From positions 62,001 through 126,000 of the forward strand of contig NZ_JACJUG010000010.1 of assembly GCF_014174515.1 (NCBI RefSeq): a DNA stretch of 64,000 bases, read 5' to 3'. Under the pieces are notes generated by a model, which searched no databases, was not told the origin of the DNA, and worked only from the letters and a program-made list of their open reading frames with translations. The stretch comes from Mitsuaria sp. WAJ17 (GTDB lineage: Bacteria > Pseudomonadota > Gammaproteobacteria > Burkholderiales > Burkholderiaceae_C). This document shows, piece by piece, positions 56,680-64,000 of this stretch. Both the position numbers and the translations under genes were made by a program. Every line of letters starts with the position of its first letter. The first letter of the stretch is position 1.

Positions 56680-57881
56680 GCGCCCCCCGTGGCCCGGCTC
56701 AGCGCCCCATCGATTGCCGACAGGTGCGCATCCCAGCTGTAGTGATCCAGCACATAGCGGCGCGCGGCCTGGCCGACGCGCAGCAACTGCTCGCGATCCG
56801 CCAGCAGGGTCTCGAGCGCTGCCAGGTATTCCTCTGCCGTCTCCGCCTCGTACAAGGCCTCGCCATGCAGCGCGCCGATCACCTGCGCGCAGCCGCGCGC
56901 CGAGACCACAGGCTTGCACATGGACATGGCCTCAAGCACCTTGTTCTGCACACCCCGAGCGAGCCGCAGCGGTGCGACGACAGCGTCGGCATGCTGCAGA
57001 TAGGGCCGCACATCGGGCACCGTGCCGGTCACCCGCACCTGCGGGCTGGCCAGGGCCTGCACGGCCGGCGTGGGGCTACGCCCGACGATGTGGAACTGCG
57101 CTTGGGGATGTCTCTGCAGCACGGACGGCAGCACCGCCTCGGCAAACCAGGACACGGCGTCCACATTGGGCCAATAGTCCATCGCGCCAGTGAACACGAG
57201 ATGCGGCCCCGCCCCGGAGAAGGGGCTCGGACTGTCCTGTTGCGACTGGAAGAAATCGCTATCGACACCGTTGCACAGGGCCTGGATCTTGTCATCCATC
57301 CCCGGGGCCAGGCCCAGGAACAGCTGCCGCTCCGGCTCGGTCACCAGGTAGCTCATGCGAGCCGCAGCGACGATGCGGCGCTCGTAGTCCAGCAGCGTGC
57401 GCCCTTCGCGACCGTACACCCAAGACATGGGCCAGCGACGGGCCCTGGCATAGCCCACCCATTTCTGCGAGTCCACGTCGATGAGATCGACCAACATGGG
57501 CAGGGGCAGGTCCATGGCGTACTGGGCCATGGTGGAGGAGAAGACGATGCTGGCCGCGAGGTCCTGCTCCTTCAGGCAGCGCTGCACCCAGGCGCTCATG
57601 GCGGCGTCCCGGTAGTAGGGCAGGCCCAGTGGCTCGCCGCTGAACAGCCCCTTGAGGCTTCGCAGCTTGCCGAGCTTAGGATTCAGCGGCAGCGCGCAAA
57701 CATCCGCGCAGACACCGCGCAGCTTGTCCAGGTACTGCCAATCTTCCGGATCATCGACAAAGGTGCCCAGGAAGACGCGGTGGCGCTGCGCCAGGTGCTT
57801 CAGCAGATGCCAGGAGCGGACCTTGTCGCCCTTGTTGGGCGGGTAAGGCAGGCGGTGGACGAGGTAGAGGATGTTGGCCAT
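56673..57881 (-). CDS. GT4 glycosyltransferase, XrtA system (TIGR03087-type)
   Basis: The 402-residue protein has the opening ILYLVHRLPYPPNKGDKVRSWHLLKHLAQRH, the hallmark of this XrtA-associated glycosyltransferase group, followed by DYWPNVDAVSWFAEAVLP and the donor motif VVAPLRLARGVQNKVLEAMSMCKPVVSARG. The ATG at 57881 has an AGGGATGAG ribosome binding site. A 109-base gap separates it from the deacetylase gene, where a FemAB-type gene sits in many XrtA loci. Confidence 0.9.
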   Translation of the reverse strand: MANILYLVHRLPYPPNKGDKVRSWHLLKHLAQRHRVFLGTFVDDPEDWQYLDKLRGVCADVCALPLNPKLGKLRSLKGLFSGEPLGLPYYRDAAMSAWVQRCLKEQDLAASIVFSSTMAQYAMDLPLPMLVDLIDVDSQKWVGYARARRWPMSWVYGREGRTLLDYERRIVAAARMSYLVTEPERQLFLGLAPGMDDKIQALCNGVDSDFFQSQQDSPSPFSGAGPHLVFTGAMDYWPNVDAVSWFAEAVLPSVLQRHPQAQFHIVGRSPTPAVQALASPQVRVTGTVPDVRPYLQHADAVVAPLRLARGVQNKVLEAMSMCKPVVSARGCAQVIGALHGEALYEAETAEEYLAALETLLADREQLLRVGQAARRYVLDHYSWDAHLSAIDGALSRATGGAC

Positions 57882-57990
57882 CTCATCCCTCCGTCAGGTC
57901 GGCGCAAGAACGCCTGCACGCCGGGCGCACATGCCCGTCCCGGACCTGAGCCATGGACGCCAGGCCTTGGACTTCCAACTCGAATGACAT

Positions 57991-58851
57991 TCAGTGCTGA
58001 CCCGCTGCTTGAGCCGTCAAGCGAGGTTTGAGGAAAACCTCGTCCATGCGGCCCCATTTGAAATCTTTCAACAGACGGGCAATCCGCCCCTCCGTGCGCG
58101 AAAGATTTACATAGTGGCGAAAGCGGGATTTGGCATCAATCCCCTGAACGCGCGGCTGATCAGGGTCGATTTCCCAGGGATGGAAATAGAACACCGCCGG
58201 CTGTGCCTCATGGGCATTGACACGCTCCAGCATCCAGCGTGAAAGCCCGTAGGGAAACAGCCTGAAATAACCCCCACCGCTGCTGGGAAGATTGCGCTCA
58301 AACAGGCGCAGCGTGGTAATTGGAATCTCCAGCAGGCCTTCGCGGACGAAATACGGCGTACGCGGCGAATCAGGCATGCCGTAATGATCATGGGCAATGG
58401 GATAGACGCTGGAGCTGTACTGATGGCCGGTCTCCAGCAATACATCGAAGGCCCAGAGATTGCCCTTGCCGATAGAGAAACTCGGGGCCCGGTAGCCCAG
58501 CACGGGCAGGCCGCCCAGGTCTTCCAGCACCTTCTTGGCCCTGCTGAGGTCCTCGCGGAAGGCCTCGGGGCTCAGGTCGCTGGCGCGTTCGTGCCCATAG
58601 CCATGGCTGGCCAGCTCGTGACCCGCGGCAACGATGCGCTTGACCAGGGCCGGATAGCGCTCGGCAATCCAGCCCAGGGTGAAGAAGGTGGCCTGCGTGT
58701 CATGTTCGGCGAGCAGCGCCAGGATGCGATCGACATTGCGCTCGACGCGGCATTCCAGCTCGCTCCAGCGCTCGCGGCGGATGTAGGGTGCAAAGGCGGA
58801 GACCTGGAAGTAGTCCTCCACGTCGATGGTCATGGCATTGACCGGCTTCAT
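57991..58851 (-). CDS. Polysaccharide deacetylase, XrtA system
   Basis: The 286-residue carbohydrate esterase 4 / DUF3473-type protein has MTIDVEDYFQVSAF at the N-terminus (metal Asp pair DVED), the His pair in LASHGYGHERAS, and the YRAPSFSIG strand, all specific to the exosortase-associated deacetylase (TIGR03006-type). It likely removes N-acetyl groups from the exopolysaccharide. The C-terminal half (plus-strand 58000-58450) has a somewhat lower GC content than neighbouring genes. Start and stop of adjacent genes overlap by ATGA. Confidence 0.9.
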   Translation of the reverse strand: MKPVNAMTIDVEDYFQVSAFAPYIRRERWSELECRVERNVDRILALLAEHDTQATFFTLGWIAERYPALVKRIVAAGHELASHGYGHERASDLSPEAFREDLSRAKKVLEDLGGLPVLGYRAPSFSIGKGNLWAFDVLLETGHQYSSSVYPIAHDHYGMPDSPRTPYFVREGLLEIPITTLRLFERNLPSSGGGYFRLFPYGLSRWMLERVNAHEAQPAVFYFHPWEIDPDQPRVQGIDAKSRFRHYVNLSRTEGRIARLLKDFKWGRMDEVFLKPRLTAQAAGQH

Positions 58852-59957
58852 GACTCCGACCCTTCCCTTCTTTCCTTGCTGCTGGCCGCATCGACCAGCT
58901 TCTGCAGCAGGGCCAGTGTTTGCAGATTGATGCGCTCCAGGCGCATGAGGCTGCGCTCCAGGCGCTGCAGCCGGTCCGTGTGGTGATCCTGGGCCAGGTT
59001 GAGGATCTGGGCGGACATGCCCTGCCCCGCCCCCGTCTGCAACTGGATCTGGCTGATGTCGATGTCCAGGCCGACCTGCCCCAGATGCGCAGCCGGCAAC
59101 GAGGCCGGGCCGCTGGCCAACGCGGCATGGGCGGAATCAGGAATGGCGGCTTCGTCCCGGATGTCCCTGACGACTTCCTCGACATCCGCCTGCGTCAGCA
59201 GCATGCGACCGGCCATGAAGCCCAGCAGCAGCAAGCGATCGCAGAGGCTGTTGATCCGGCGCGGGATGCCGCGCGAGGCCTTGTGGATGGCGGCGAAGGC
59301 CGCAGTCTCGAAGCTAGGATTGCCGGTGCTGCCCGCGCACTTGAGGCGGTGCTCGATGTAGCGCTGCGTCTCTTCCTCGTCCAGCGGGCCAATGTGGCAG
59401 GTGGCGGCCACGCGCTGGCGGAACTGCTCCATTTCCGGCCGTTGCAGAATGGCGCGGAACTCGGGCTGACCAACCAGAAAGGTCTGGAGCAGCGACTGGT
59501 TGCCGTACTGGAAGTTGGAGAGCATGCGCAGCTCCTCCACGGCGCGGGCGCTGAGGTTCTGCGCCTCATCCACCACCAGCAGGCAACGCTTGCCCTGGGC
59601 CGCCTGGCTCACCAGGAAGGCCTCCAGTGCCATCAACAGCTCGGACTTGGGCAGGTCCTTGACCCGCACGCCGAAGGCCGCCCCGACCAGGCGCAACGTG
59701 TCCTCGGCGTCCAACTGCGTCGTCACCAGATTGCCGATGACGGTGTTGCTGCGATTCAGGCTGTCCAGCAGGCCGCGCAGCAGCGTGGTCTTGCCTGCCC
59801 CCACCTCGCCGGTGATGACGATGAACCCATCGTTGCGCAGCACCCCGTAGTCCAGATAGGCCTTGGCGCGCCGGTGCTGCTTGCTGCCGAAGTAGAAATT
59901 GGGATCCGGGCTGAGCTGGAACGGCTTGCTCGTCAGCCCGTAAAAAGCTTCATACAT
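58848..59957 (-). CDS. ExeA-like ATPase, XrtA system
   Basis: The 369-residue AAA ATPase of the GspA/ExeA type (TIGR03015-like) has the opening MYEAFYGLTSKPFQLSPDPNFYF, Walker A ITGEVGAGKTTLLRGLL (about 48-62), Walker B LLVVDEAQNLS, and the C-terminal AAA lid HKASRGIPRRINSLCDRLLLLG. The last 100 residues form a predicted amphipathic or coiled coil (HTDRLQRLERSLMRLERINLQTLALLQKLVD). Role unproven; it is thought to serve assembly of the secretion machine. Starts 4 bases after the outer membrane protein stop. Confidence 0.9.
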   Translation of the reverse strand: MYEAFYGLTSKPFQLSPDPNFYFGSKQHRRAKAYLDYGVLRNDGFIVITGEVGAGKTTLLRGLLDSLNRSNTVIGNLVTTQLDAEDTLRLVGAAFGVRVKDLPKSELLMALEAFLVSQAAQGKRCLLVVDEAQNLSARAVEELRMLSNFQYGNQSLLQTFLVGQPEFRAILQRPEMEQFRQRVAATCHIGPLDEEETQRYIEHRLKCAGSTGNPSFETAAFAAIHKASRGIPRRINSLCDRLLLLGFMAGRMLLTQADVEEVVRDIRDEAAIPDSAHAALASGPASLPAAHLGQVGLDIDISQIQLQTGAGQGMSAQILNLAQDHHTDRLQRLERSLMRLERINLQTLALLQKLVDAASSKERREGSES

Positions 59958-59961
59958 GGAA

Positions 59962-61512
59962 CTAGAACAATTGCTGCAGAGTGCCGGTCACGGCGTTCTC
60001 CACATAGGGCTGCAAAGGGCTTTCCATCTCGGCCCGGCGGACGCTGAAGGACAGCGTCCGTGACTGCGGCAGACGCACGCTCAGCGCCGCGCTGAGCGTG
60101 CGGAGGTGCGTACTGTTCACGGAGGCCTGCTCGGTGTGCGTGCGCTGGTCGGTATAACCCAGCGACAGGCTGCTCATGGGCGTCAGGCGGTGCGACAAGG
60201 CCAGCACCCCGCCCTGCTGCGTGATGCGATCGCCCAGGCCGAAGTCATCGCCCGGCAGGCTCACCGCGCCCAGGCGCTGGTTGCGGCTGTGCGCCATCGA
60301 CACGCTCACGGTGGTACGCAAGCCCTGCCAGAGCAGTCCCACCTGGCGCGAGCGCGACAGGCTAACCGCCGAGCTGAGGAAGCCGGGCGCCGACACGGCA
60401 TCTGGTGAAAGCCCGCTGGCCTTCAGGGTCGCAAGCACCAGCTCCCGGCGCTTGCCAGCATCGGGCTCCAGCGACGCCAGCATCTGGAACAGCAGGTCGT
60501 AGTTGGTCCTCGTCCCGAGGCCGCCCTGCACGCCCGGCGGCGCAATCTGCTGGATGTCGGAAATCCGCAGAGACAGCCGCGCAAGCCGATGCTCGAAAGA
60601 CAGGGCGTGCGTGCTGCCATAGGAGCGGTGGTCTGCGCCCAGCGAGGCCGTCGTCCGCGGCGACGGCCTCCATCCCAGCTGGAAACCGTAGGCTGCCTTG
60701 CGTTCCTTGTGCTCGCTGGTGAAATTGTTGGCGTCAGAACCGAAGTTGACGCTGGCCTCCCAGTCAGGATTCGGGCGGTAGGTCAGCATGCCGATCAGGC
60801 GGTCGCTGGCCACCCGGCGGCCGACCCGCGGCTGGCTCGACTGCAGGTCGGCCATGACCTGCCAGCCCATCAGCGTACCGCTCCGCGAGGGCCTCAGCAC
60901 CGCACCGGCGGCATAGCCGCTGCTGTCTCCGAGATTGGTGTCCTTGGCCCGGTTGAGCGTCAGGTTGACCTGCGACTCCAGAATCGCGGCATCCCCGAGG
61001 CGCAAGCGCAGGCCCGGCATCACACTGAGGTTAGCCACCTGGGTCGAGTTCGGATTGGGCAGGTTGGGGTCCACGCTGCGCGGCCCCAGCGCACTGAGGT
61101 TCTGCTGCGAGATGGTGGCGGCCGCCTGCACGAACATGGAGCCATCGGTGGGCGCCCAGCGGAGCTGGGAGCTGAGCCGGTGATAGACGCGATCCGGCTC
61201 TGGGGACTTCATGTAGTAGTTCCCGTTCAGCGAGTAGTCCAGATTGCCATTGAGCTCCAGACCGCGCGCCTGCAGGGACAACCCCGGCGCCAACGTAGTG
61301 ACCAGGGCCGCATCCGGCGAGGCACTCGAGAGCTTGAGATTGCTGGTGTAGCCCTGGGACACCACGACGCGCGGTTCCAGCGTGACCTGCCGCCGGCTCA
61401 CGCCGCCAGGGCCCTCAGCCGATTCCTGGGCACATGCCGGCCCCAGCAAACCGGCCGCCATGCAGACGCCCACCACCAGCGGCGACGAGCGATCCAGCGC
61501 CTTACTGCTCAT
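59962..61512 (-). CDS. Outer-membrane beta-barrel-like protein, XrtA system
   Basis: The 516-residue protein has a signal peptide (SSPLVVGVCMAAGLLGPACAQ). The remainder is rich in alternating hydrophobic/polar beta strands (ELNGNLDYSLNGNYY, FVQAAATISQQNLSA, LGYTDQRTHTEQASV) and ends in an aromatic residue (GTLQQLF), as expected for an outer-membrane barrel. It corresponds to the TIGR03016-type XrtA-associated outer membrane protein, a possible exit channel for the polysaccharide. It overlaps the kinase stop by 11 bases; the start at 61512 (MSSKAL) was chosen on the signal peptide. Confidence 0.85.
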   Translation of the reverse strand: MSSKALDRSSPLVVGVCMAAGLLGPACAQESAEGPGGVSRRQVTLEPRVVVSQGYTSNLKLSSASPDAALVTTLAPGLSLQARGLELNGNLDYSLNGNYYMKSPEPDRVYHRLSSQLRWAPTDGSMFVQAAATISQQNLSALGPRSVDPNLPNPNSTQVANLSVMPGLRLRLGDAAILESQVNLTLNRAKDTNLGDSSGYAAGAVLRPSRSGTLMGWQVMADLQSSQPRVGRRVASDRLIGMLTYRPNPDWEASVNFGSDANNFTSEHKERKAAYGFQLGWRPSPRTTASLGADHRSYGSTHALSFEHRLARLSLRISDIQQIAPPGVQGGLGTRTNYDLLFQMLASLEPDAGKRRELVLATLKASGLSPDAVSAPGFLSSAVSLSRSRQVGLLWQGLRTTVSVSMAHSRNQRLGAVSLPGDDFGLGDRITQQGGVLALSHRLTPMSSLSLGYTDQRTHTEQASVNSTHLRTLSAALSVRLPQSRTLSFSVRRAEMESPLQPYVENAVTGTLQQLF

Positions 61513-62530
61513 GTCCAGCCACCTCAGCAGGCTGCAGGCTGACTGAGGCATCGGGCGACTCGCTGTGCTCGTAGCCATAGCCATAGCCGTATCCGTAGCC
61601 ATAGCTGCCGTCGGCATCGACGCGCGCCTGGTTCAGCAGCATCAGGCGGACCGGGCAGGCCTCGATGGTGCTCAGGGCCCGGCGGACCGCGGACTGAGGC
61701 GTGCTCTCGGCATGCACCACCACCACGATCTGGCCCATCTGAGAGGCCAGCACGGCGGACTCGGTGGTCAGCAGCAGGGGCGGCGAATCAAAGATGATGA
61801 TGCGGTCAGGATAGCGCCGGGCCATGTCGTCCAGCAGCTTGCGCATGGCATCGCTGGCCAGCAGCTCGGTCGCGCGAGCATGAGGCGTTCCGCTGGGCAG
61901 GACGGTCAGCTTGTCGATGCTGGTGCGCAGCAGTGCGTCGGCCAGGTCCACGGACTCCTCAAGGACGTCCAGCAGGCCCGGGCCGGGCGGCAGGCCCAGC
62001 ATGCGCAGCACGGACGGGCGGGCCACGTCGGCATCGACCAACATCACCGTGTGATCCAGCTCGGCCGCGATGCTCATCGCCAGATTCAGGGAAGTGAAGC
62101 TCTTGCCCTCGCCAGCCAAGGCGCTGGTGACCATGATCAGATTGCCATGGTTGAGCATCTCCGCGCCACGCCCGGTGGCATTGCGGATCAGCGGGCGCTT
62201 GATCACCCGGTACTGGTCAGCCATGGGCGTACGCGGGGCATTGGGCGTCACCAGGCCCATGGCGGCCAGGGCTTCAAGGTCCAGCTCGACCCGCTTGGAG
62301 ACCGCAGGGGCGGGCGCCGCCGGGCTGCGGGCCGGAGCTGCCACAGGCGAGACAGGGGCCGCTCTCTGGCCGGCCGCTGCCGCGGCGGGAGCGGCCGGGA
62401 TGGGCGAGGCCAGGTCATCCGTGACCATGGGCGGGGGCGAGGCAGGAGGGGTCAGTTGGTCGATATCCACCCCAGCCTGCCGCAGTTGCTCAAGACGCTG
62501 CGCTGCTTGTTCAATCAGACTGCCGGCCAT
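61502..62530 (-). CDS. Tyrosine autokinase, XrtA exopolysaccharide system
   Basis: The 342-residue BY-kinase has a Pro/Ala-rich N-terminal linker (about 30-80), Walker A SALAGEGKSFTSLNL (about 136-150), Walker A' VMLVDADVARPS (162-173) and Walker B-like IIIFDSPPLL. The C-terminus has six tyrosines alternating with glycine (Tyr310 to Tyr320, SYGYGYGYGYGYEH), the expected autophosphorylation cluster. It lacks its own membrane segments and pairs with the chain-length protein upstream, as is normal for split systems of proteobacteria. ATG 62530 was used; TTG at 62536 overlapping the upstream stop is an alternative. Confidence 0.9.
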   Translation of the reverse strand: MAGSLIEQAAQRLEQLRQAGVDIDQLTPPASPPPMVTDDLASPIPAAPAAAAAGQRAAPVSPVAAPARSPAAPAPAVSKRVELDLEALAAMGLVTPNAPRTPMADQYRVIKRPLIRNATGRGAEMLNHGNLIMVTSALAGEGKSFTSLNLAMSIAAELDHTVMLVDADVARPSVLRMLGLPPGPGLLDVLEESVDLADALLRTSIDKLTVLPSGTPHARATELLASDAMRKLLDDMARRYPDRIIIFDSPPLLLTTESAVLASQMGQIVVVVHAESTPQSAVRRALSTIEACPVRLMLLNQARVDADGSYGYGYGYGYGYEHSESPDASVSLQPAEVAGHEQ

Positions 62531-62532
62531 GA

Positions 62533-64000
62533 TCAAGCCCCCCGATTCGCAATGACGGCCATCGCGGCAATTCCGATGGCAAAACAGATGAACAGCAGGC
62601 CACCCGCCGACCAGAAGCGCAGCATGCTGCGCCGCGACCGCGACACCTCCGCCGGCGTATTGAGGCGGCCGACCACCCCCAGCACAGGCAGCTCGGTCAC
62701 GTCACGCAGTTCCAGAGTGTCGTGAAACACCGGGCGCAGTTGGCTGGCGATGAAGGATGTGCCCAGGCCTGCCGCCACCGACAGCCCCCAGGCCGCTGCA
62801 AGCAGGACCAGGCGGTTGGGAGCCACAGGCTGATTGGACGCCCGCGGCGGATCGATCAAACGGAAATCTGCCACCCCGGAAGCGACGTCCAGTTCGCCTG
62901 AAATGGCAGCCGATTCACGACGAGCCACCAGCTCCTCGTAGTTTTTCTTGTGGACAGCGTAGTCCCGGTTCAACTGGGCAGCCTCAGCCTCCAGCTGAGG
63001 CGCAGTCTTCAGTGCGGACAGTGCCTGCTGATAGCGCGCCGAGTACTCACCCACACGCGCCTGCAACTGGGCGACCTGCACCTCGGTAGTTGCCAACATG
63101 CGGGACAGTTCCTGCTGCACCGGAGTCCCCGAGCTGCTGCTGCCGCTGCTGGTGGACCCACTGCTGTTGCGGCGCATGTCGGCCAGTTCGCGCTTCTTCT
63201 GCTCCTCAAGGTCCTTGATCAGCTTGCGGGTCTGGATGACGTCCGGATGCTGATCCGTGAAGCGCTGAAGCAGCACGTCCAGGTTGCGCTTCTGGGCATC
63301 GATGCGCGCGTCCATTTCCGGCATGGCAAAGGCGGAGGGGTCCTGCAGTGCGGCCTGTGCCGCACTGTCCAGGCGGGTACGCTCGGCGGCCAGCTGCTGC
63401 TTGGCAGCGCTGCGTGCGTTCTCAGCTTCGCGCAGCTCCAGGCGTGCGCGGTCCAACTGGTTGCTGAGCTCGCCCAGCCGCGAGGCCGCATCCTTGCCCT
63501 CACTGGCAGTGAGTTCGAGGTTGCGCAGTCGGAATTCCTTCAGCCGTGCCTCGGCTTCCTCCAGCTTGGCCTCGTAGTTCTTGATCTGCTCGTTGATGAA
63601 GGTGGTCGCCGTCGCAGTTTCCTTGCGGCTGGCGCCGAGACTGGATTCGACGAAGATGGACACAAGCGACTGGACGACACGCTTGGCGGTGTCGGGATCC
63701 TTGTCGCGATAGGACAGCGTATAGAGGTTGTCCTTGGCCGTGCTGCGGATAGACAGCTCGCGCGTCAGCACCTCGATCAGCGCCTCCTGCTGGGCCTTGC
63801 TCTGGTTGCCCAGATCCAGGTCCGCCATGCGGACCAGCTTTTCCATATTGGGACGGCTGATCAGCGTCCGACTCAGCATCTGCACCTGGGTGTCCACATT
63901 GGGCTGAACAGCCAGGCCGCTCATCAGGGGCTTCAAGATGGACTGGGTATCCACGTAGATGCGGGCGCTGGCCTCATACCGATTGGGCAGCAACACGGCC
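62533..64000 (-). CDS. Chain-length determinant (Wzz-type), XrtA system, 5' end outside window
   Basis: Partial: about 489 residues in the window, with the first cytoplasmic tail and membrane helix missing beyond 64000. The visible part starts with LLPNRYEASARIYVDTQSILKPLMSGLAVQPNVD, diagnostic of the XrtA-associated chain-length family, followed by long coiled coils (about 150-330: FINEQIKNYEAKLEEAEARL, QLAAERTRLDSAA). A Ser/Gly linker (SSGSTSSGSSSSGTP) interrupts them. A second helix near the end (RLVLLAAAWGLSVAAGL) and a further hydrophobic end (FWSAGGLLFICFAIGIAAMAVIA) follow. It regulates polymer length together with the kinase. Confidence 0.9.
   Translation of the reverse strand, partial: AVLLPNRYEASARIYVDTQSILKPLMSGLAVQPNVDTQVQMLSRTLISRPNMEKLVRMADLDLGNQSKAQQEALIEVLTRELSIRSTAKDNLYTLSYRDKDPDTAKRVVQSLVSIFVESSLGASRKETATATTFINEQIKNYEAKLEEAEARLKEFRLRNLELTASEGKDAASRLGELSNQLDRARLELREAENARSAAKQQLAAERTRLDSAAQAALQDPSAFAMPEMDARIDAQKRNLDVLLQRFTDQHPDVIQTRKLIKDLEEQKKRELADMRRNSSGSTSSGSSSSGTPVQQELSRMLATTEVQVAQLQARVGEYSARYQQALSALKTAPQLEAEAAQLNRDYAVHKKNYEELVARRESAAISGELDVASGVADFRLIDPPRASNQPVAPNRLVLLAAAWGLSVAAGLGTSFIASQLRPVFHDTLELRDVTELPVLGVVGRLNTPAEVSRSRRSMLRFWSAGGLLFICFAIGIAAMAVIANRGA

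Overview
The window is GC-rich and densely coding on both strands, and looks like a chromosomal segment of a betaproteobacterium of the order Burkholderiales. The Rubrivivax/Roseateles/Leptothrix-like branch is my best guess. Supporting this are the gyrA - DUF2059 - serC - pheA - tyrA - aroA/cmk - rpsA - ihfB - lapA - lapB gene order, the arginine-type EF-P/EarP pair, the OmpA-type porin next to gyrA, and an exosortase A (XrtA) exopolysaccharide locus. No phage, insertion sequence, CRISPR array, rRNA or tRNA was recognised. The genus is an inference from gene content only.

Left part (1-16.7 kb): housekeeping genes. These are the 5' part of uvrC (runs off the left edge), earP and its substrate efp, a divergent OmpA-like gene, gyrA and a translationally coupled DUF2059 exported protein. 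They are followed by a serine/aromatic amino acid block (serC, pheA, tyrA and a single-polypeptide aroA-cmk fusion), then rpsA, ihfB and the LPS-control pair lapA/lapB.

Surface polysaccharide module 1 (16.7-24.2 kb): lapB is followed without a gap by two unusual glycosyltransferases and a GT2 enzyme, then a GT4 enzyme on the other strand, an MsbA-like ABC exporter, a small ComEA-like helix-hairpin-helix protein and a patatin-like phospholipase that uses a TTG start.

Middle (24.2-41.6 kb): dnaE, a VOC protein, an exported cyclophilin, an unrecognised HEXXH protein, the tRNA hydroxylase trhO, an alpha/beta hydrolase, and a complete polar amino acid ABC importer whose operon carries a zinc deacylase of the aspartoacylase type between permease and ATPase. 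A 166-167 bp tandem duplication carrying strong hairpins closes that operon. Then come a DUF599 membrane protein, a divergent pirin/LysR pair with a clear operator, gluQ and a tandem-domain FKBP isomerase.

Right part (41.6-64 kb): a large exopolysaccharide locus of the XrtA/PEP-CTERM type, almost entirely on the minus strand. In transcription order from the right edge it holds a chain-length determinant (5' end outside the window), tyrosine autokinase with a Tyr-Gly tail, outer-membrane beta-barrel-like protein, ExeA-like ATPase, polysaccharide deacetylase, glycosyltransferase, exosortase A fused to EpsI, UDP-N-acetylhexosamine dehydrogenase, asparagine-synthase-like amidotransferase, three GT4 enzymes, a small coupled protein of unknown function and an O-ligase/polymerase. 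An accessory arm follows: a deacetylase-glycosyltransferase fusion, a membrane-anchored parallel beta-helix protein (plus strand) and a GNAT acyltransferase. Most neighbours overlap by a few bases, which argues for one coordinately expressed machine. No PEP-CTERM substrate protein is present in this window.
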